64,000 nt of DNA from Isosphaeraceae bacterium EP7. GTDB taxonomy: Bacteria > Planctomycetota > Planctomycetia > Isosphaerales > Isosphaeraceae. This document shows positions 9,208-19,580 of this stretch, piece by piece; the stretch's first letter is position 1; each line of letters starts with the position of its first letter. The stretch is taken from positions 2,615,174 to 2,679,173 of the forward strand of contig CP151667.1 of the NCBI GenBank assembly GCA_038400315.1, in the 5' to 3' direction. The notes beneath the pieces were generated by a model, which saw nothing but the letters and a program-made list of their open reading frames with translations, was not told where the DNA came from and did not search any database. Both the position numbers and the translations under genes were made by a program.

Positions 9208-10638
9208 ATGACAATTCGCTCTGCGTTCGTGTGCATCACCTGGATGTTGTCTGCTGCGATTTGCCAGGCGGCGGACACCCCGTCCAGGCCGAACATCGTG
9301 CTCATCTTCGCCGACGACCTCGGCTGGCGTGACGTCGCCTTGAGCAATGACGGCTTCATCGAGACGCCGAACCTCGATCGCCTCCGTGCGCAGGGCATGA
9401 GCTTCACTGCAGCCTACGCCGGGGCAGCCAATTGCGCGCCCAGCCGCGCGTGCCTGCTGTCCGGCCTTTACACGCCCCGCCACGGCGTCTATGCGGTCGG
9501 CGACACCGATCGCGGCCCGAAGGAGAAATTCCGGCTCACGCCCATCCCGAACAGCCCAGGATTGCGCCCAGGGATCGTCACCATGGCCGAGGCGCTCAAG
9601 GGTCTGGGCTACGCAACCGGCCATTTCGGCAAATGGCATCTCGGTTCCGAGGGCCGGGGCACCGGGCCGAAGCAGCAAGGCTTCGACACGAGCCCGGCCG
9701 AGCTCGTCCCGGCCCAGGACGGAGGCGGCGAAGATGAAGAGCCGGCTCCTGAGAAGGGCAAGCGGAGCCCACCGGAAGATCCGAAACGAGCCTCAACTGT
9801 CACCAAAGCCGCCTGCGAGTTCATCGAGTCCAGCAAGGATCGCCCCTTCTTCGCCTACCTCGCGCATCATGCCATCCACACCCCGCTCCAAGCGAAGCCG
9901 GCTACGCTCGCGCGATTCCGAGCGAAGGCCGAGGCCACCAAGGTGCCGCACGTGGCCGCTCTCTATGCCGCGTGCATCTACGAACTGGACGAGAGTGTAG
10001 GGGTGCTACTCGAGAAACTCGACGAGCTCGGGCTGGAGCGGAACACCCTCGTCATCTTCACCAGCGACAACGGCGGTACGCCCGCGTCGATCAATGAGCC
10101 GCTCCGCGGGGCCAAGGGGGCCTATTACGAAGCGGGGATCCGCGAGCCGTTCTTCGCCCGCTGGCCGGGCAAGATTCGACCGGGCTCTCGGTGCGACGTC
10201 CCGATCATCAACCAGGACCTCTATCCCACGTTCGTGGCGGCAGCAGGTGGCCAGGTCGTCCCCGACCTCGACGGGGCAAACATACTCCCCTTATTTGAGG
10301 GCAAGCAATCGCGCGACCGCGCGGCGATCTTCTGGCATTTCCCCGGCTACCTGGACCGGCCCGTCCCGCGCGGACGCGACCCCCTCTTCCGAACCCGCCC
10401 GGTGAGCGTCATCCGCAAGGGAGACTGGAAGCTGTTCCTCTATCACGAGGAATGGCTGCTCGACGGCGGTCGCGGGGCGCTCGCTACCAACCACGCCGTC
10501 GAGCTGTATAACATCCGCGAGGATCTGGGCGAGCGCGAGGACCTCGCTCAGAAAGACCCATCGCGGCGGGATGAACTACTCGACGAGTTGCTCGTATGGA
10601 TCGGCAGAACGAACGCCCCACTGGCGAAGCGTAAGTGA
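9208..10638 (+). CDS. Sulfatase, arylsulfatase family, secreted
   Basis: I place the start at ATG 9208 because MTIRSAFVCITWMLSAAICQA is a clean signal peptide with cleavage after CQA, and GGAAGG precedes it. The mature protein begins RPNIVLIFADDLGWRD (metal-binding Asp pair) and has the sulfatase signature CAPSRACLLSGLYTPRHG, where the Cys of CxPSR is converted to formylglycine. GHFGKWHLG and IFTSDNGG follow. Length (476 aa) is normal. It would hydrolyse sulfate esters, probably of sulfated polysaccharides, outside the cytoplasm. Activity needs a formylglycine-generating enzyme encoded elsewhere. Confidence 0.93.
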   Translation: MTIRSAFVCITWMLSAAICQAADTPSRPNIVLIFADDLGWRDVALSNDGFIETPNLDRLRAQGMSFTAAYAGAANCAPSRACLLSGLYTPRHGVYAVGDTDRGPKEKFRLTPIPNSPGLRPGIVTMAEALKGLGYATGHFGKWHLGSEGRGTGPKQQGFDTSPAELVPAQDGGGEDEEPAPEKGKRSPPEDPKRASTVTKAACEFIESSKDRPFFAYLAHHAIHTPLQAKPATLARFRAKAEATKVPHVAALYAACIYELDESVGVLLEKLDELGLERNTLVIFTSDNGGTPASINEPLRGAKGAYYEAGIREPFFARWPGKIRPGSRCDVPIINQDLYPTFVAAAGGQVVPDLDGANILPLFEGKQSRDRAAIFWHFPGYLDRPVPRGRDPLFRTRPVSVIRKGDWKLFLYHEEWLLDGGRGALATNHAVELYNIREDLGEREDLAQKDPSRRDELLDELLVWIGRTNAPLAKRK

Positions 10639-10712
10639 CGTGGAGGCCCGGCATCGCCGGCGAGACGTCGGGCGTCTGCGCCCGCTTCCACACCTGGTAG
10701 AAGATTGCTTAA

Positions 10713-11875
10713 TACTACTCCGTTAACATCAACGGAATTAACGATGAGCGATCCCGGCAGTATGGACAGTCGTGGCGGCAGATCGGCGCCAGCAGCCGCT
10801 GCAGCGCACGGCGGATCGCCGGCACCGTGATCACCGGCCGTCTCGCCCCCTTTTTCCCGGACGGGCCGGGTCACGATCCTCCCGCTCGCGCTCCGACGCC
10901 AGGAACCCGAAGGCCAGCATCACCAGGCACGCGTGGTGGTGGAAACCCCGCCACGACCGACCCTCGTGGTGGGCCAGCCCGAGCTCTTCCTTCATCGGCC
11001 GGTCGCCCTGCTCCACCGCCCAGCGGCTCTTCCAAAGACGCACCGCGCGGATCCGGCTGGTGCCCGCCGGCAGGTTCGAGAGGGCGTAGCCGATCGCCCC
11101 GTCGGCCTGCTCCTCGATCATCAGCCAGATCGGGCCTGCTCCGGCGCAGGCGCCGGTGGCCCAGCCGCCTCCCGGCCAGACCTGCAGCCAGGCGAAGCGG
11201 CCCGACAGCTTGCCCTTGGTCCCCTCGCGCCAGGTCACCCTCCGCAGCGCCGTCGAGGCGGCCAGCGCCCTGAGGCTCGTCGGCCGCGGCGAGCCGGCGT
11301 CGCTCCAGCGGAGAGCCGCCGGTGGAGGGCCTCGGCGCGTCCCATTGCGGCTCCTCGGCGAAGACGACCATCTCGCCGGTGACGCCTACGACGTCGTGCA
11401 GGCCACGCCCGGCCAGCCGGTCGCGGAATGGGCCCGAGACGCTGTAGCAGCTGTCGGCCACGACGACCGACCCCGGCAGGCCCTCGGCGCGGGCCTGGTC
11501 GAGCAACTCCAGGGCGATCTGCCCCTTCGTCAGCGGCCGGCGGGCCTCCGCGGGCACCCCGGCCCGGTCCAGCCGGGCGGGGTCTTCCAGCCAGACCTCG
11601 GGCATGTCGAGCCGCATCGCCAGCGGGTAGTGCCCCTTCGGCAAGACGTAGTGGACCCAGGGGGCGACCTGGCAATTGGCCTTCCTGCCCGAGGCGCCGC
11701 AGTACTGCCGCTGGACGCCGGCGGAGAGCCTGCCCTGCTTGGGGAAGCCGGTGTCGTCGACGACGAAGATCCCCGCGGGCGAGGCGAAGGTCTCCGCCAT
11801 GATCGAGCGATAGCGCCTCCAGACGGCCTGCTCGTCCCAGGTGCTCTGGCCGACGAACGGCTGCAGCGAGTAGTG
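10713..11875 (-). pseudogene. IS701-type transposase relic with 5' deletion and frameshift
   Basis: The ends resemble inverted repeats: TACTACTCCGTTAAC at 10713 and, on the minus strand, CACTACTC ending at 11875, with near-matching flanks TTAA and TTAG. The right repeat is fused directly to codons for LQPFVGQSTWDEQAVWRRY. In the sister copy (40442-40980) about 280 bp separate these, so the N-terminal coding part is deleted here. The rest reads GIFVVDDTGFPKQGRLSAGV (Asp), VVVADSCYSVSG (Asp), then after a frameshift near 11290, LWKSRWAVEQGDRPMKEELG (Glu). Confidence 0.8.
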
Positions 11876-12135
11876 TTAGATGCTCTTAGAATTCCAAATG
11901 GTCCGTGCGCCGCGAACATGCTTTCTCGCGAGCCTCCGCGAATCTCGTTGAGGGTCAAACGGGTTTCGGGAAATCGCCTCGGTGGTCACACTGGAGTGGG
12001 CCTCGCATGGGAGGCCGACCCGGAGCTGAGTGTCTGATCCGGATCTCCTTGTCATTTCGAAGGGCAGGCTTCGGCCTGCCTTTCCGAGAGAATCTCGATC
12101 GAGACCTTGTCCACCTGCCCGGGAGAATGCGGCCG

Positions 12136-14403
12136 ATGTCGTTGGAGATTCCGACGCGCGACGAGTTATACGTGCGGTATGTGGACCAGTTGCCCTTCGA
12201 GCCCTACCCGGTCCAGGACCTCGCGCTGGCGGCCTGGTTTGAGTCCGAGCAAGGAGTCCTCGTCTGCGCGCCGACGGGCACGGGCAAGACTCTGATCGCC
12301 GAGGCGGCCCTCTTCGAGGCGCTCCATACGGGGAAGGTCGCCTACTACACGACCCCCCTGATCGCGCTGACCGAGCAGAAATTCCAGGAGATGCAGGACC
12401 GCGCGGTTGAGTGGGGCTTCCGCCGCGAGGATGTGGGGCTGGTCACCGGCAGCCGCAAGGTCAACCCCGAGGCCCCGGTGCTCATCGTCGTGGCCGAGAT
12501 CCTCATGAACCGGCTGCTCAGCCGGTCCGACTTCTCCGACGTGACGGCCTGCGTCATGGACGAGTTCCACAACTTCGCCGAGACGGAGCGCGGGATCGTC
12601 TGGGAGTTGTCGCTCGGCATGTTGCCCAAGCACGTCCGCCTGCTCCTGCTCTCGGCGACGGTCGGGAACTCGGCCGAGTTCGTCGGCTGGCTGGCGAGGC
12701 AGCACGACCGCAAGATCACGCTGGTCGAGGGCAAGGAACGCCGGGTGCCGCTGACCTACGAATGGGTGCCCGACAAGCTCCTCAACGAACAGATCGTCGT
12801 GATCGCGGCCGGCGACGAGGAAGGCCCTCGGACTCCCGCCTTGGTCTTCTGCTTCGACCGCGAGGAGTGCTGGAGCGTCGCCGAGAGCGTGATGGGCAAG
12901 GACCTCAACCTGTCCGACGAGAAGAAGGAGGACCTCCACGACCGGGTCAACGCGCTCGACTTCAGCCAGGGGGCCGGCCCCAAGCTCAAGCGATTGCTCC
13001 ACCGGGGGGTAGGCGTCCATCACGCGGGGATCCTGCCGAAATATCGGCTGGCCGTTGAGGACCTCTTCCAGCGCAAACTCCTCCCCGTCGTCGTCTGCAC
13101 CGAGACCCTGGCGGCCGGCCTCAACCTCCCGGCTCGCTCGGTGGTGCTCTCGTCGCTGGTGAAGGGCCCCTTCGGCGCGAAGAAGCTGATCGACCCCAGC
13201 ATCGCGCACCAGATCTTCGGCCGGGCCGGCCGGCCGCAGTTCGACGACCGGGGCTTCGTCTACGCCCTGGCCCACCCCGACGACGTCGACATCCTGAGGT
13301 GGAAGGTTAAGTACGACGCCATCCCCGACGACACCCGCGACCCGGGCCTGATGAAGGCGAAGAAGGCCCTCAAGAAGAAGAAGCCGAAGCGCCGCGAGAC
13401 CGAGCAATTCTGGGTCGAGGGCCACTTCAACCAGCTCCAGGCCGCCCCGCCCGGCAAGCTCTACAGCAAGGGGCCTCTCCCCTGGCGGCTGCTGGCCTAT
13501 CTGCTCGAGTTCTCGCCGGAAGTTGAAGGCATCCGCGCCGCGGTCCGTAAGCGGATGATGGACGACCCGCGGATCGCCGCGGGCGAGAAGGCGCTCGACC
13601 GGATGCTGCTGGCGCTGCAGGCCGGCGGATTCGTGACCCTGAGCCCCGATCTACCGCCGCCGCCGGAAGCCGGTCAGCATCCGACGCCTTACACCCCGAT
13701 CCTGGCCCAGCCGACTCCCGCGCTGGGGAAGCTGCTGGCGTTCCGGAGCATCCATCCCCTCTACGGCGCCTTCCTGACCGAGATCCTGGCCGGGGCCGAT
13801 GCCGACGAGCGCGTGCAAGCCATGGAGAGCGCCCTGGATGTGCCCGGCCCGGTCCGGAAGCGTCTCCGAGTCCCGCCCAGGCTGCTAGAGTCGGGCACCC
13901 TCGCCACCTCGAAACTCAACAACGAGCTGATCCAGCGCGGGCTCATGGCCGCGCAGGTCGAGGAAGAGGAGGAGGACGACGAAGACGATTGGGAGAAGAG
14001 GCCGCCGACCCTGGCGGAGAAGCTCCGGACCTACTTCGACCAATGCTACCCTGACATTACCGACGTCCGCTCGCACCCACTCTGGTGCGTCGGCGAGCTG
14101 ATCGAGTTCGGCGGCAACTTCAACAAGTTCGTGACGACCCTCGACCTGACCAAGCAGGAGGGGATCATCTTCCGCCACACCCAGAGGATGATCATGCTCT
14201 GCGGCGAGTTCGAACGGGCCCTCGAGGTCGACGCCAACCCCTCCACCCTCGCCTGGCGGACCGAGCTGCACGAACTGGCCGCGAAGCTGACCGAGAGCTG
14301 CCGGGTCGTCGACCCGACCAGCACCGATCAACTGATCGCTAAGATCGGCGAGCCCGACGTGATCGATGCCGAGGCGGCGAAGCTCGCGGTCTGGGCGACC
14401 TGA
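12136..14403 (+). CDS. Ski2-like superfamily II DEAD/DEAH-box helicase
   Basis: A 755-residue product from ATG 12136, chosen because GGGAGA sits 9 bp upstream; ATG 12127 would overlap it. Motif I is CAPTGTGKT (residues 38-46), motif II is a DEFH variant in CVMDEFHNFAE, motif III is LLLSATVGNS, and the second RecA domain has GVGVHHAGILPKYR, VVVCTETLAAGLNLPARSVV and HQIFGRAGRP. This architecture matches Ski2/Mtr4-like and related RNA helicases. The C-terminal half carries a basic patch (KALKKKKPKRR) and an acidic linker (EEEEEDDEDDWE). ATP-dependent unwinding of RNA or DNA is expected. It stands alone between two IS blocks. Confidence 0.92.
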   Translation: MSLEIPTRDELYVRYVDQLPFEPYPVQDLALAAWFESEQGVLVCAPTGTGKTLIAEAALFEALHTGKVAYYTTPLIALTEQKFQEMQDRAVEWGFRREDVGLVTGSRKVNPEAPVLIVVAEILMNRLLSRSDFSDVTACVMDEFHNFAETERGIVWELSLGMLPKHVRLLLLSATVGNSAEFVGWLARQHDRKITLVEGKERRVPLTYEWVPDKLLNEQIVVIAAGDEEGPRTPALVFCFDREECWSVAESVMGKDLNLSDEKKEDLHDRVNALDFSQGAGPKLKRLLHRGVGVHHAGILPKYRLAVEDLFQRKLLPVVVCTETLAAGLNLPARSVVLSSLVKGPFGAKKLIDPSIAHQIFGRAGRPQFDDRGFVYALAHPDDVDILRWKVKYDAIPDDTRDPGLMKAKKALKKKKPKRRETEQFWVEGHFNQLQAAPPGKLYSKGPLPWRLLAYLLEFSPEVEGIRAAVRKRMMDDPRIAAGEKALDRMLLALQAGGFVTLSPDLPPPPEAGQHPTPYTPILAQPTPALGKLLAFRSIHPLYGAFLTEILAGADADERVQAMESALDVPGPVRKRLRVPPRLLESGTLATSKLNNELIQRGLMAAQVEEEEEDDEDDWEKRPPTLAEKLRTYFDQCYPDITDVRSHPLWCVGELIEFGGNFNKFVTTLDLTKQEGIIFRHTQRMIMLCGEFERALEVDANPSTLAWRTELHELAAKLTESCRVVDPTSTDQLIAKIGEPDVIDAEAAKLAVWAT

Positions 14404-14474
14404 AAGCGGACGGGTCCCATCGCCTCACGCCCTCAGGTCACGCCGCCGCAGTTCGCAAAAACAATTTTCTCTTG

Positions 14475-15428
14475 ATGTAAGTGTTCACGGTGGTGAGGGC
14501 TGGCGCGACATCGACGGCCCGGATACAACGATGGCATGAATCCCGAGCCGCCCATCCCTCAAGAGCTCTGGAACCAGGTCCCGCCCGCCGCACGGGCGGC
14601 CATCCTGGCCGCCCTCCGATCCCTCGAGGCTCGGGTCGCCGCCCTGGAGGCACGCCTCGGCCAGGACTCCTCCAACTCGTCCAGGCCCCCGTCCTCCGAC
14701 GGGCCTCACGTCAAGCGACGCCCGCCGGCACCCGCCTCCAGGAGGAAGCGGGGCGGCCACCGTGGTCATGCCCGTCACACCCGGGCCCTGGTCGGGGCCG
14801 ATCAGCTGGCCGGCTCGGTCGAGTGCAAGCCGAGTGCCTGCCGGGGCTGCGGCCAGGATCTCGGTGGGGCCGACCCCTAGCCCTTCCGCCATCAGTTGTC
14901 TCAGATCCCCGAGGTCCGCCCTGACGTCACCGAATACCGCATTCATCGGTTGGGCTGCCCGCGGTGCGGGGCCATCACCCGGGGGCGTTGTCCGACAGTG
15001 TGCCGCGAGGGTCTTCGGGCCTCGGCTCCAGGCCACCATCGCCCTGCTGGGCGGGGCCTACCGGCTGAGCAAGCGGCGGATCGTGGCCATGCTCAAGGAT
15101 CTGCTCGGCCTTTCGATCTCCCCGGGCATGGTCTGCAAGGCCGAGCGGGCCTGCTCCGAGGCCCTGGCCACGCCGGTCGGGGCGGTCTACATCCACGTCA
15201 AGGACTCACCCGCGGCCGGCGTCGACGAGACCGGCTGGAAGCTGGGCGGCAAGCGGGCCTGGCTCTGGATGGCGGTGACCGCCGGGGCGACGGCCTTCCG
15301 GGTCACTGCGACCCGGGGAGCCAAGGAGTTGTTCGCCCTGGTGGGCGAGCCGATCGGGCCGGTGATCACATGCGACCGCTACTCGACCTATGCGAAGGCC
15401 CCCGATCGACAGACCTGCTGGGTCCACA
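14475..15428 (+). pseudogene. IS66-family TnpC transposase remnant
   Basis: A possible IS66 terminal repeat (TGTAAGTGTTCACGG) precedes the gene. From ATG 14536 the protein has the IS66 N-terminus: a short coiled coil (LRSLEARVAALEARLGQDSSN), the basic SSDGPHVKRRPPAP tract and the zinc-finger pair CRGCGQDL. A TAG at 14878 interrupts the frame, which resumes with IPEVRPDVTEYRIHRLGCP. After a frameshift near 14985 it continues to the first catalytic Asp (AGVDETGWKLGGKRAWLW) and the second (VITCDRYSTY). The sequence changes to serine-recombinase fragment at about 15428, before the final Glu. Confidence 0.85.
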
Positions 15429-15430
15429 CC

Positions 15431-15846
15431 ATCCGAACGCAATCGACAAATCGGCCGGGGGCCTGGCTCCTCCTCGGGTCCGCGTCCCTGCCCATCGCCC
15501 GCCCCCGGGGGCTCCTGCGGGCCGGGGCCTGAGGGATTCCCGTCGACTTGGCCCAGCGGGATGACGTGCCGGATCTCCAGCGAGTCCTCCCCGACTATGA
15601 TCCGCTCGATCAGCAGTTGCAAGATCCGCTGACGCTCCGCGAAGGTCGCCACGTCGAGCCGGGATCGCACCCGACGGCAGAATTCCTCCAGGTCCGACCA
15701 GACCTTCTTCGCCGCCTGACGCTCGACCTGCAACCGCTGTTCCTGGTCGCGTTGGGTGACCAGGACCTGGCGTCGGCCTCGGATCTGATCGCGGCGGGTC
15801 TTCAACTCCTCCAGGTCGATCACCTCGGCCTGGTAGGCGTCGACTA
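15431..15846 (-). pseudogene. Serine site-specific recombinase, C-terminal fragment
   Basis: The minus strand encodes LVDAYQAEVIDLEELKTRRD, then a charged coiled coil through RQVLVTQRDQEQRLQVERQAA and FAERQRILQLLIERIIVGED, and a late RLRSDGVD. This is the coiled-coil and tail region of large serine recombinases. The catalytic domain is missing: the IS630 element begins immediately upstream at 15847. The 3' end merges into the IS66 fragment. Confidence 0.7.
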
Positions 15847-17066
15847 AGTGGCTCATCCGGCAAGTGTCCTGACACCCGGTACGGCGGCGATTCCCGGCGT
15901 TCGGCGTGGTTGATGGCGACGACGACGGCCCCAGACGAAGGGGTGACGATGCGCGTTCCAGTACGCTGTCGCTCGTTCGACCGCCTGGCAGATCTCCTCC
16001 CAAGTCTCGAACCGGCGGCCCTTCAACGCCAGGCTTCTCAGCACCTTCCACCACGGCTCGATCAGGTTCAGGTACGCCGCGGAGACTGGCTGGAAGACGA
16101 ACTCCCAGCGGGGATGGGCCAGGCTGAACAGCAGCACGTCGGTGGCGCGGTGGGCGCTCAGGTTGTCGAGGATGGCGTAGACCCGTTCGGCGTCCGCCGG
16201 GACCCACGCCTCGACCTGGCCGAGGAACTCGACCCAGTTGCGGGTCGAGCGGCTGTCGTAGGGGCGGGTGAAGGCTTCGCCAGTGGCGGGTCGGAAGGCG
16301 CCGAAGACGTAACCCTTGCCGCGGCGGCCGTAGTCGGCCTCCTGCCGAGCGCGGCCGGCGGGCTGGCGGCTGCCCTCGGCCGTCGTCTCGGGCTTGGTTC
16401 GCAGGGGGTTCTGTCCCGGGAAGCTTTTGGCGCTCTCCGGCCCCATTTCGTCGAGGCAGACGACCGCCGAATCCGCCGGAGGCTCGCGGTAGAGTCGCTC
16501 GATGGCCCCCTTTTTTCGGCGAATTCGGGGTCCACCCGCTCGCCGAACCACGTCTCCTGCTTGCGCCAGCGGAGGCCCTCCTCCGCGAGGATCTCGTCGA
16601 TCCGACTCCGCTTGATGGCGATGTCCTTCTGCTCGTTGAGGTAGGCCTCCAGGCGGTCGAGCGTCCAGCAGCCGAAGGGCAGGCCCAGGTCCTGGGGGGC
16701 GGTCAGCGCGACGGCCAGGACCTCGGCCCGCTGGTCGACGGTATAGGTCGGCGGTCGGCCGGCGCGGGGCCGCTCCTGGAGGCCGGCCATGCCCAGCTCG
16801 CTGAAGCGACGGATCCAAGCATAGACGGTCGGCCGCGAGCAGCCGAGGGCCGCAGCGATGGTGGGGGCCGATCGGCCGTAGGCGGCCTCCTGGACGATGC
16901 GGGCTCGCTCGACCAGGCGGACCGGGGCGGTGCGCGAGTGGAGCAACTCGGCGATGGCCTGCTGCTCCTCGGACGTCATCGGGCGGAGAAGGACGCGGGC
17001 GGCCATGGCGAGGTCTCCTGGGAGATACCTCCATCCACCTGCAAATCACCTGCCGGATGAACCACT
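15847..17066 (-). mobile_element. IS630-family element with AGTGG-TCATCCGGCA ends
   Basis: The left end AGTGGCTCATCCGGCAAGTG and the reverse of the right end AGTGGTTCATCCGGCAGGTG are 18/20 identical inverted repeats. TA precedes the left end. The right flank reads AA, or TA if the end is set one base earlier. A third copy of this end occurs at 24530. It inserted in, or abuts, the serine recombinase fragment. Confidence 0.75.
15853..17006 (-). CDS. IS630-family transposase, expressed by -1 frameshift
   Basis: The zero frame from ATG 17006 (MAARVLLRPMTSEEQQAIAE) has a helix-turn-helix (TIAAALGCSRPTVYAWIRRF) and runs to FAEKRGPSSDS. At the A6 run (plus-strand T at 16511-16516) the -1 frame joins as IRRKKGAIERLYREPPADSA and continues through VVCLDEMGPESAK (Asp), VYAILDNLSAHRA (Asp) and YLNLIEPWWKVLRS (Glu). 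The stop lies inside the terminal inverted repeat. All catalytic residues are visible. Confidence 0.8.
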
Positions 17067-17145
17067 AAGTAGGTCACCAGTAGTGATTGGACGACTCCCC
17101 GGAGTTGACCTATGGTTGCGATAGCCCTACAGAGGACTCGCGACC

Positions 17146-18178
17146 ATGGCCCTGATCACACTCCAGCCGGCCGAGCGCGAGCACCTGCGCGGCCTGGCCC
17201 GTCACTCCGACGACCGCCGCGTCATCCACCGCGCCCTGGCCCTGCTGGACCTCGATTCCGGCCAGCCGCCGCTCGGCTCGGCGTCAGCCGATCGACCGTC
17301 TACAACTGGGCCGGCCGGTTCGCCAAGGAGCGAGATCCAAGCCCGTCGCTGGGCGATCGCCCGCGCGCCGGCAGGCCGCCGGCCGCCAGGCGGGCCGCCG
17401 AAGAGTTGGCCGAGGCCGCCCTGGGGACGGATCCCCGCGCGGCCGGCTATCGCCACACCAACTGGACCGTGCCCCTGCTGCTGGCCCACCTGAACCGGGC
17501 CTCAGGCCAGCAGGCCAGCGGCACCACCATGCGGCGGGCCTTGCACGGGCTGGGCTATCGCTGGAAGCGGCCCCGCTTCGTCCTCTCGCGCCGATCGCCC
17601 ACCTGGCGGCAGGCCAAAGGGGGCTGAGGCGCGGGCTGCCCGGACGCACGCGCACCGTCGTCCTCTTCTCCGACGCGACCATCCTCACCGAGACTCCGCC
17701 GCTGCGGGCCGCCTGGGCCAGGGCTGGCCAGCAGGCCGAGGTGCCGATCACCGGCAACCGCGACCGCCGCGTCCTCTTCGGCGCCATCGCCGTGGGCCGC
17801 GGCACGCTCCGCCTGGACCGCGCCGGGCAATGGAACCAGGACAGTTTCCAGAGCCATCTGCGGCACTTCCGCCCGACCTGGCGCGGCTGGCGGATCGTGC
17901 TGTTCCTGGACCGGGGCTCGCCGCACACGGCCAGGCGGTCGCGGGCCCTGGCCAAGCAGTTCTCCATCGAGCTACGGTTCCTGCCGACGGCGTGCCCGGA
18001 GCTCAACCCGATGGAGGGCCTGTGGCGCGAGATCAAGGGGCAGATCCTGGCCAACGAGCCGACGCCCGAGCTGGACGTCTCGCTGGAGCGTGCCGTCGAT
18101 CACCTGATGACCATGACCGGCAAACAACGACGCCAAACCGCGCGCATCCTCTCCGAGAACTTCTGGCTAGCCTCTTAG
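17146..18178 (+). pseudogene. IS630-family transposase with two frameshifts
   Basis: ATG 17146 begins MALITLQPAEREHLRGLARH. A shift near 17285 is needed to reach LGVSRSTVYNWAGRFAKE, the helix-turn-helix. A second shift near 17628 is needed to reach VVLFSDATILTETPP (Asp), IVLFLDRGSPHTARR (second Asp) and CPELNPMEGLWREIKGQ (Glu), ending at 18178. The shifts are not at A-runs and some residues seem lost, so I treat it as decayed rather than programmed. It is the better-preserved relative of the fragment at 2200-2699. Confidence 0.75.
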
Positions 18179-19011
18179 GCGGGTGACCTGTATCCGAGCG
18201 ATGAATGGCGCCGGATCCTGTTGAAGAAGACCTCGATGGACTCGAAGATGCTTGCGCGGGCTTCCTCCCTCGTGGCGAAGGTCTCGCCCCAGATCAGCTC
18301 CTTCTTCAGGCTCGCGAAGAACGACTCCATCGGCGCGCTATCCCAGCAGTTCCCCCGCCGGCTCATGCTGCAGGTGATCCCCTGGCCGGCCAGCAGGCCC
18401 TGATAGTGCTCGCCGGCGTACTGGCTGCCACGGTCCGAGTGGGCCACCAGCGCCTCGCTGGGTCGGCGGCCGGCCAGGGCCATCTCCAGGGCTTCGACCA
18501 CCAGATGGCTGTCGATCCGCGGGCCCATCGACCAGCCCGCGACCCGCCGCGAGTGGGGGGCCTCCACGGCCGCCAGGTACTGCCAGCCCTCGCCGGTCGC
18601 CACATAGGTGATGTCGGCCGTCCAGGCTTGATTCGGGGCCTCGGGTCGGAACTGACGATCCAAGACGTTCTCGGCCACGGGGCGGCCGTGTTTCGAGTCG
18701 GTCGTGACGCGGAACTTCCGCCTGGTCTTGGCCACGACCCCTTCCCGGCGCACCAGCCTGGCCACGGTATTCACGCAGCAGGAATTCCCGCGAGCCACCA
18801 ACTCGGCGTGAACCCGCGCGCTGCCGTAGCGGGCCTTCGTCTCGACGTGGATGGCCTTGATGGCGACGACCAGGGCGTCGTGCCCGGCCGCCCGGCTGCT
18901 CTGCGGCCTCCCCCGCCAGTCGTAGTCGCCGCCGGGGGAGATGCGCAGGACCCGGCACATCAGCCGGACCGGCCATCGTCCCCGGTGGCGTTCGACGAAG
19001 TCGTACCTCAT
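18175..19011 (-). CDS. IS3-family transposase OrfB
   Basis: The integrase core shows DDE residues in QAWTADITYVATGEGW (Asp), LVAHSDRGSQYAGEH (Asp) and SAPMESFFASLKKEL (Glu). The N-terminus has the HTH_21-like LMCRVLRISPGGDYDWRGR. OrfB overlaps the end of OrfA by 4 bp. A -1 slip on the A6 run (plus-strand T at 19041-19046) would read LKKSDGLLRQGVVMRYDF and yield the OrfAB fusion usual in IS3. The C-terminus is slightly truncated by rearrangement. Confidence 0.85.
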   Translation of the reverse strand: MRYDFVERHRGRWPVRLMCRVLRISPGGDYDWRGRPQSSRAAGHDALVVAIKAIHVETKARYGSARVHAELVARGNSCCVNTVARLVRREGVVAKTRRKFRVTTDSKHGRPVAENVLDRQFRPEAPNQAWTADITYVATGEGWQYLAAVEAPHSRRVAGWSMGPRIDSHLVVEALEMALAGRRPSEALVAHSDRGSQYAGEHYQGLLAGQGITCSMSRRGNCWDSAPMESFFASLKKELIWGETFATREEARASIFESIEVFFNRIRRHSSLGYRSPA

Positions 19012-19304
19012 GACGACTCCCTGGCGAAGAAGGCCGTCGCTTTTTTCAACACGTCGCGCTCCATGGTCAACCGCTTGACCTCGGCGCGGAGGCGACGCAA
19101 TTCCTCCTCCAGGGCGGGCGGGTTGCCCTTGCCGGGGAAGGCCTGGTCGCCGCCCCTGGTCAGGGCCTGCTTCCAGGCCCGGAGCATGCTCTCGCCGAGG
19201 TCGAGGTCGCGGGCGACCTCGGCCAGGCTCTTGCCCCCCTCGGTGACGAGCTTGACGGCCTGGGCCTTGAACTCGGGTGTGAAGGTTCGTCGTATCTTCG
19301 CCAT
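19008..19304 (-). CDS. IS3-family OrfA
   Basis: A 98-residue HTH protein: MAKIRRTFTPEFKAQAVKLV, then SLAEVARDLDLGESMLRAW, and a leucine-zipper-like C-terminus (LEEELRRLRAEVKRLTMERD). It ends ATAFFARESS just after the frameshift site. It binds the IS ends and, when fused to OrfB, forms the transposase. Confidence 0.87.
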   Translation of the reverse strand: MAKIRRTFTPEFKAQAVKLVTEGGKSLAEVARDLDLGESMLRAWKQALTRGGDQAFPGKGNPPALEEELRRLRAEVKRLTMERDVLKKATAFFARESS

Positions 19305-19368
19305 CGGTGGACTCCTGGGTTCGAGCTTACGCTCCTAACCCGGCGCTCGTCTTTCGTAGGGAAGTCCA

Positions 19369-19580
19369 GCGACCAGCTGCTTGAGCTTCTGGTTCTCCTC
19401 CTCGAACAGGCGGAGCCGCCGCACCTCGGGGGTCCCCAGCTCGCCGTACTTGGCCTTCCAGCGGAAGAAGGTGGCCTGGCTGACGCCCAGCTTGCGGCAG
19501 GTCTCCTCGACCCCCAACCCGGACTCGGCCTGGCGCAGGGCGAAGGTGATCTGCTCGACGGTGAACTTCGACTGCTTCAT
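19369..19580 (-). pseudogene. Truncated IS3 OrfA (IS51-like)
   Basis: Begins MKQSKFTVEQITFALRQAES and continues through CRKLGVSQATFFRWKAKYG to EENQKLKQLVAG, after which the neighbouring IS3 end takes over. It is almost identical to the first part of OrfA at 48959-49225. The IS3 element at 18175-19368 therefore inserted into, or recombined with, an older IS3 of another group, and its orfB is gone. Confidence 0.85.

Larger units (their letters stand above)
18175..19368 (-). mobile_element. IS3-family element, right end intact, left end lost
   Basis: The end at 19368 (minus strand) reads TGGACTTCCCTACGAAAGAC then GAGCGCCGGGTTAGG, matching the ends of the complete copy at 46277-47526. The opposite end is missing: orfB stops at GYRSPA, about seven residues short of the other copy, where sequence of the IS630 relic starts. 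Confidence 0.8.

Noticed and set aside
12166-13425. 419-codon minus-strand open frame opposite the helicase
   Set aside because: Antisense shadow; the plus strand has all helicase motifs.
17146-18178. Programmed frameshifting in this IS630 copy
   Set aside because: The two frame changes lack slippery A-runs and sequence around 17285 seems deleted, so decay is the better explanation.
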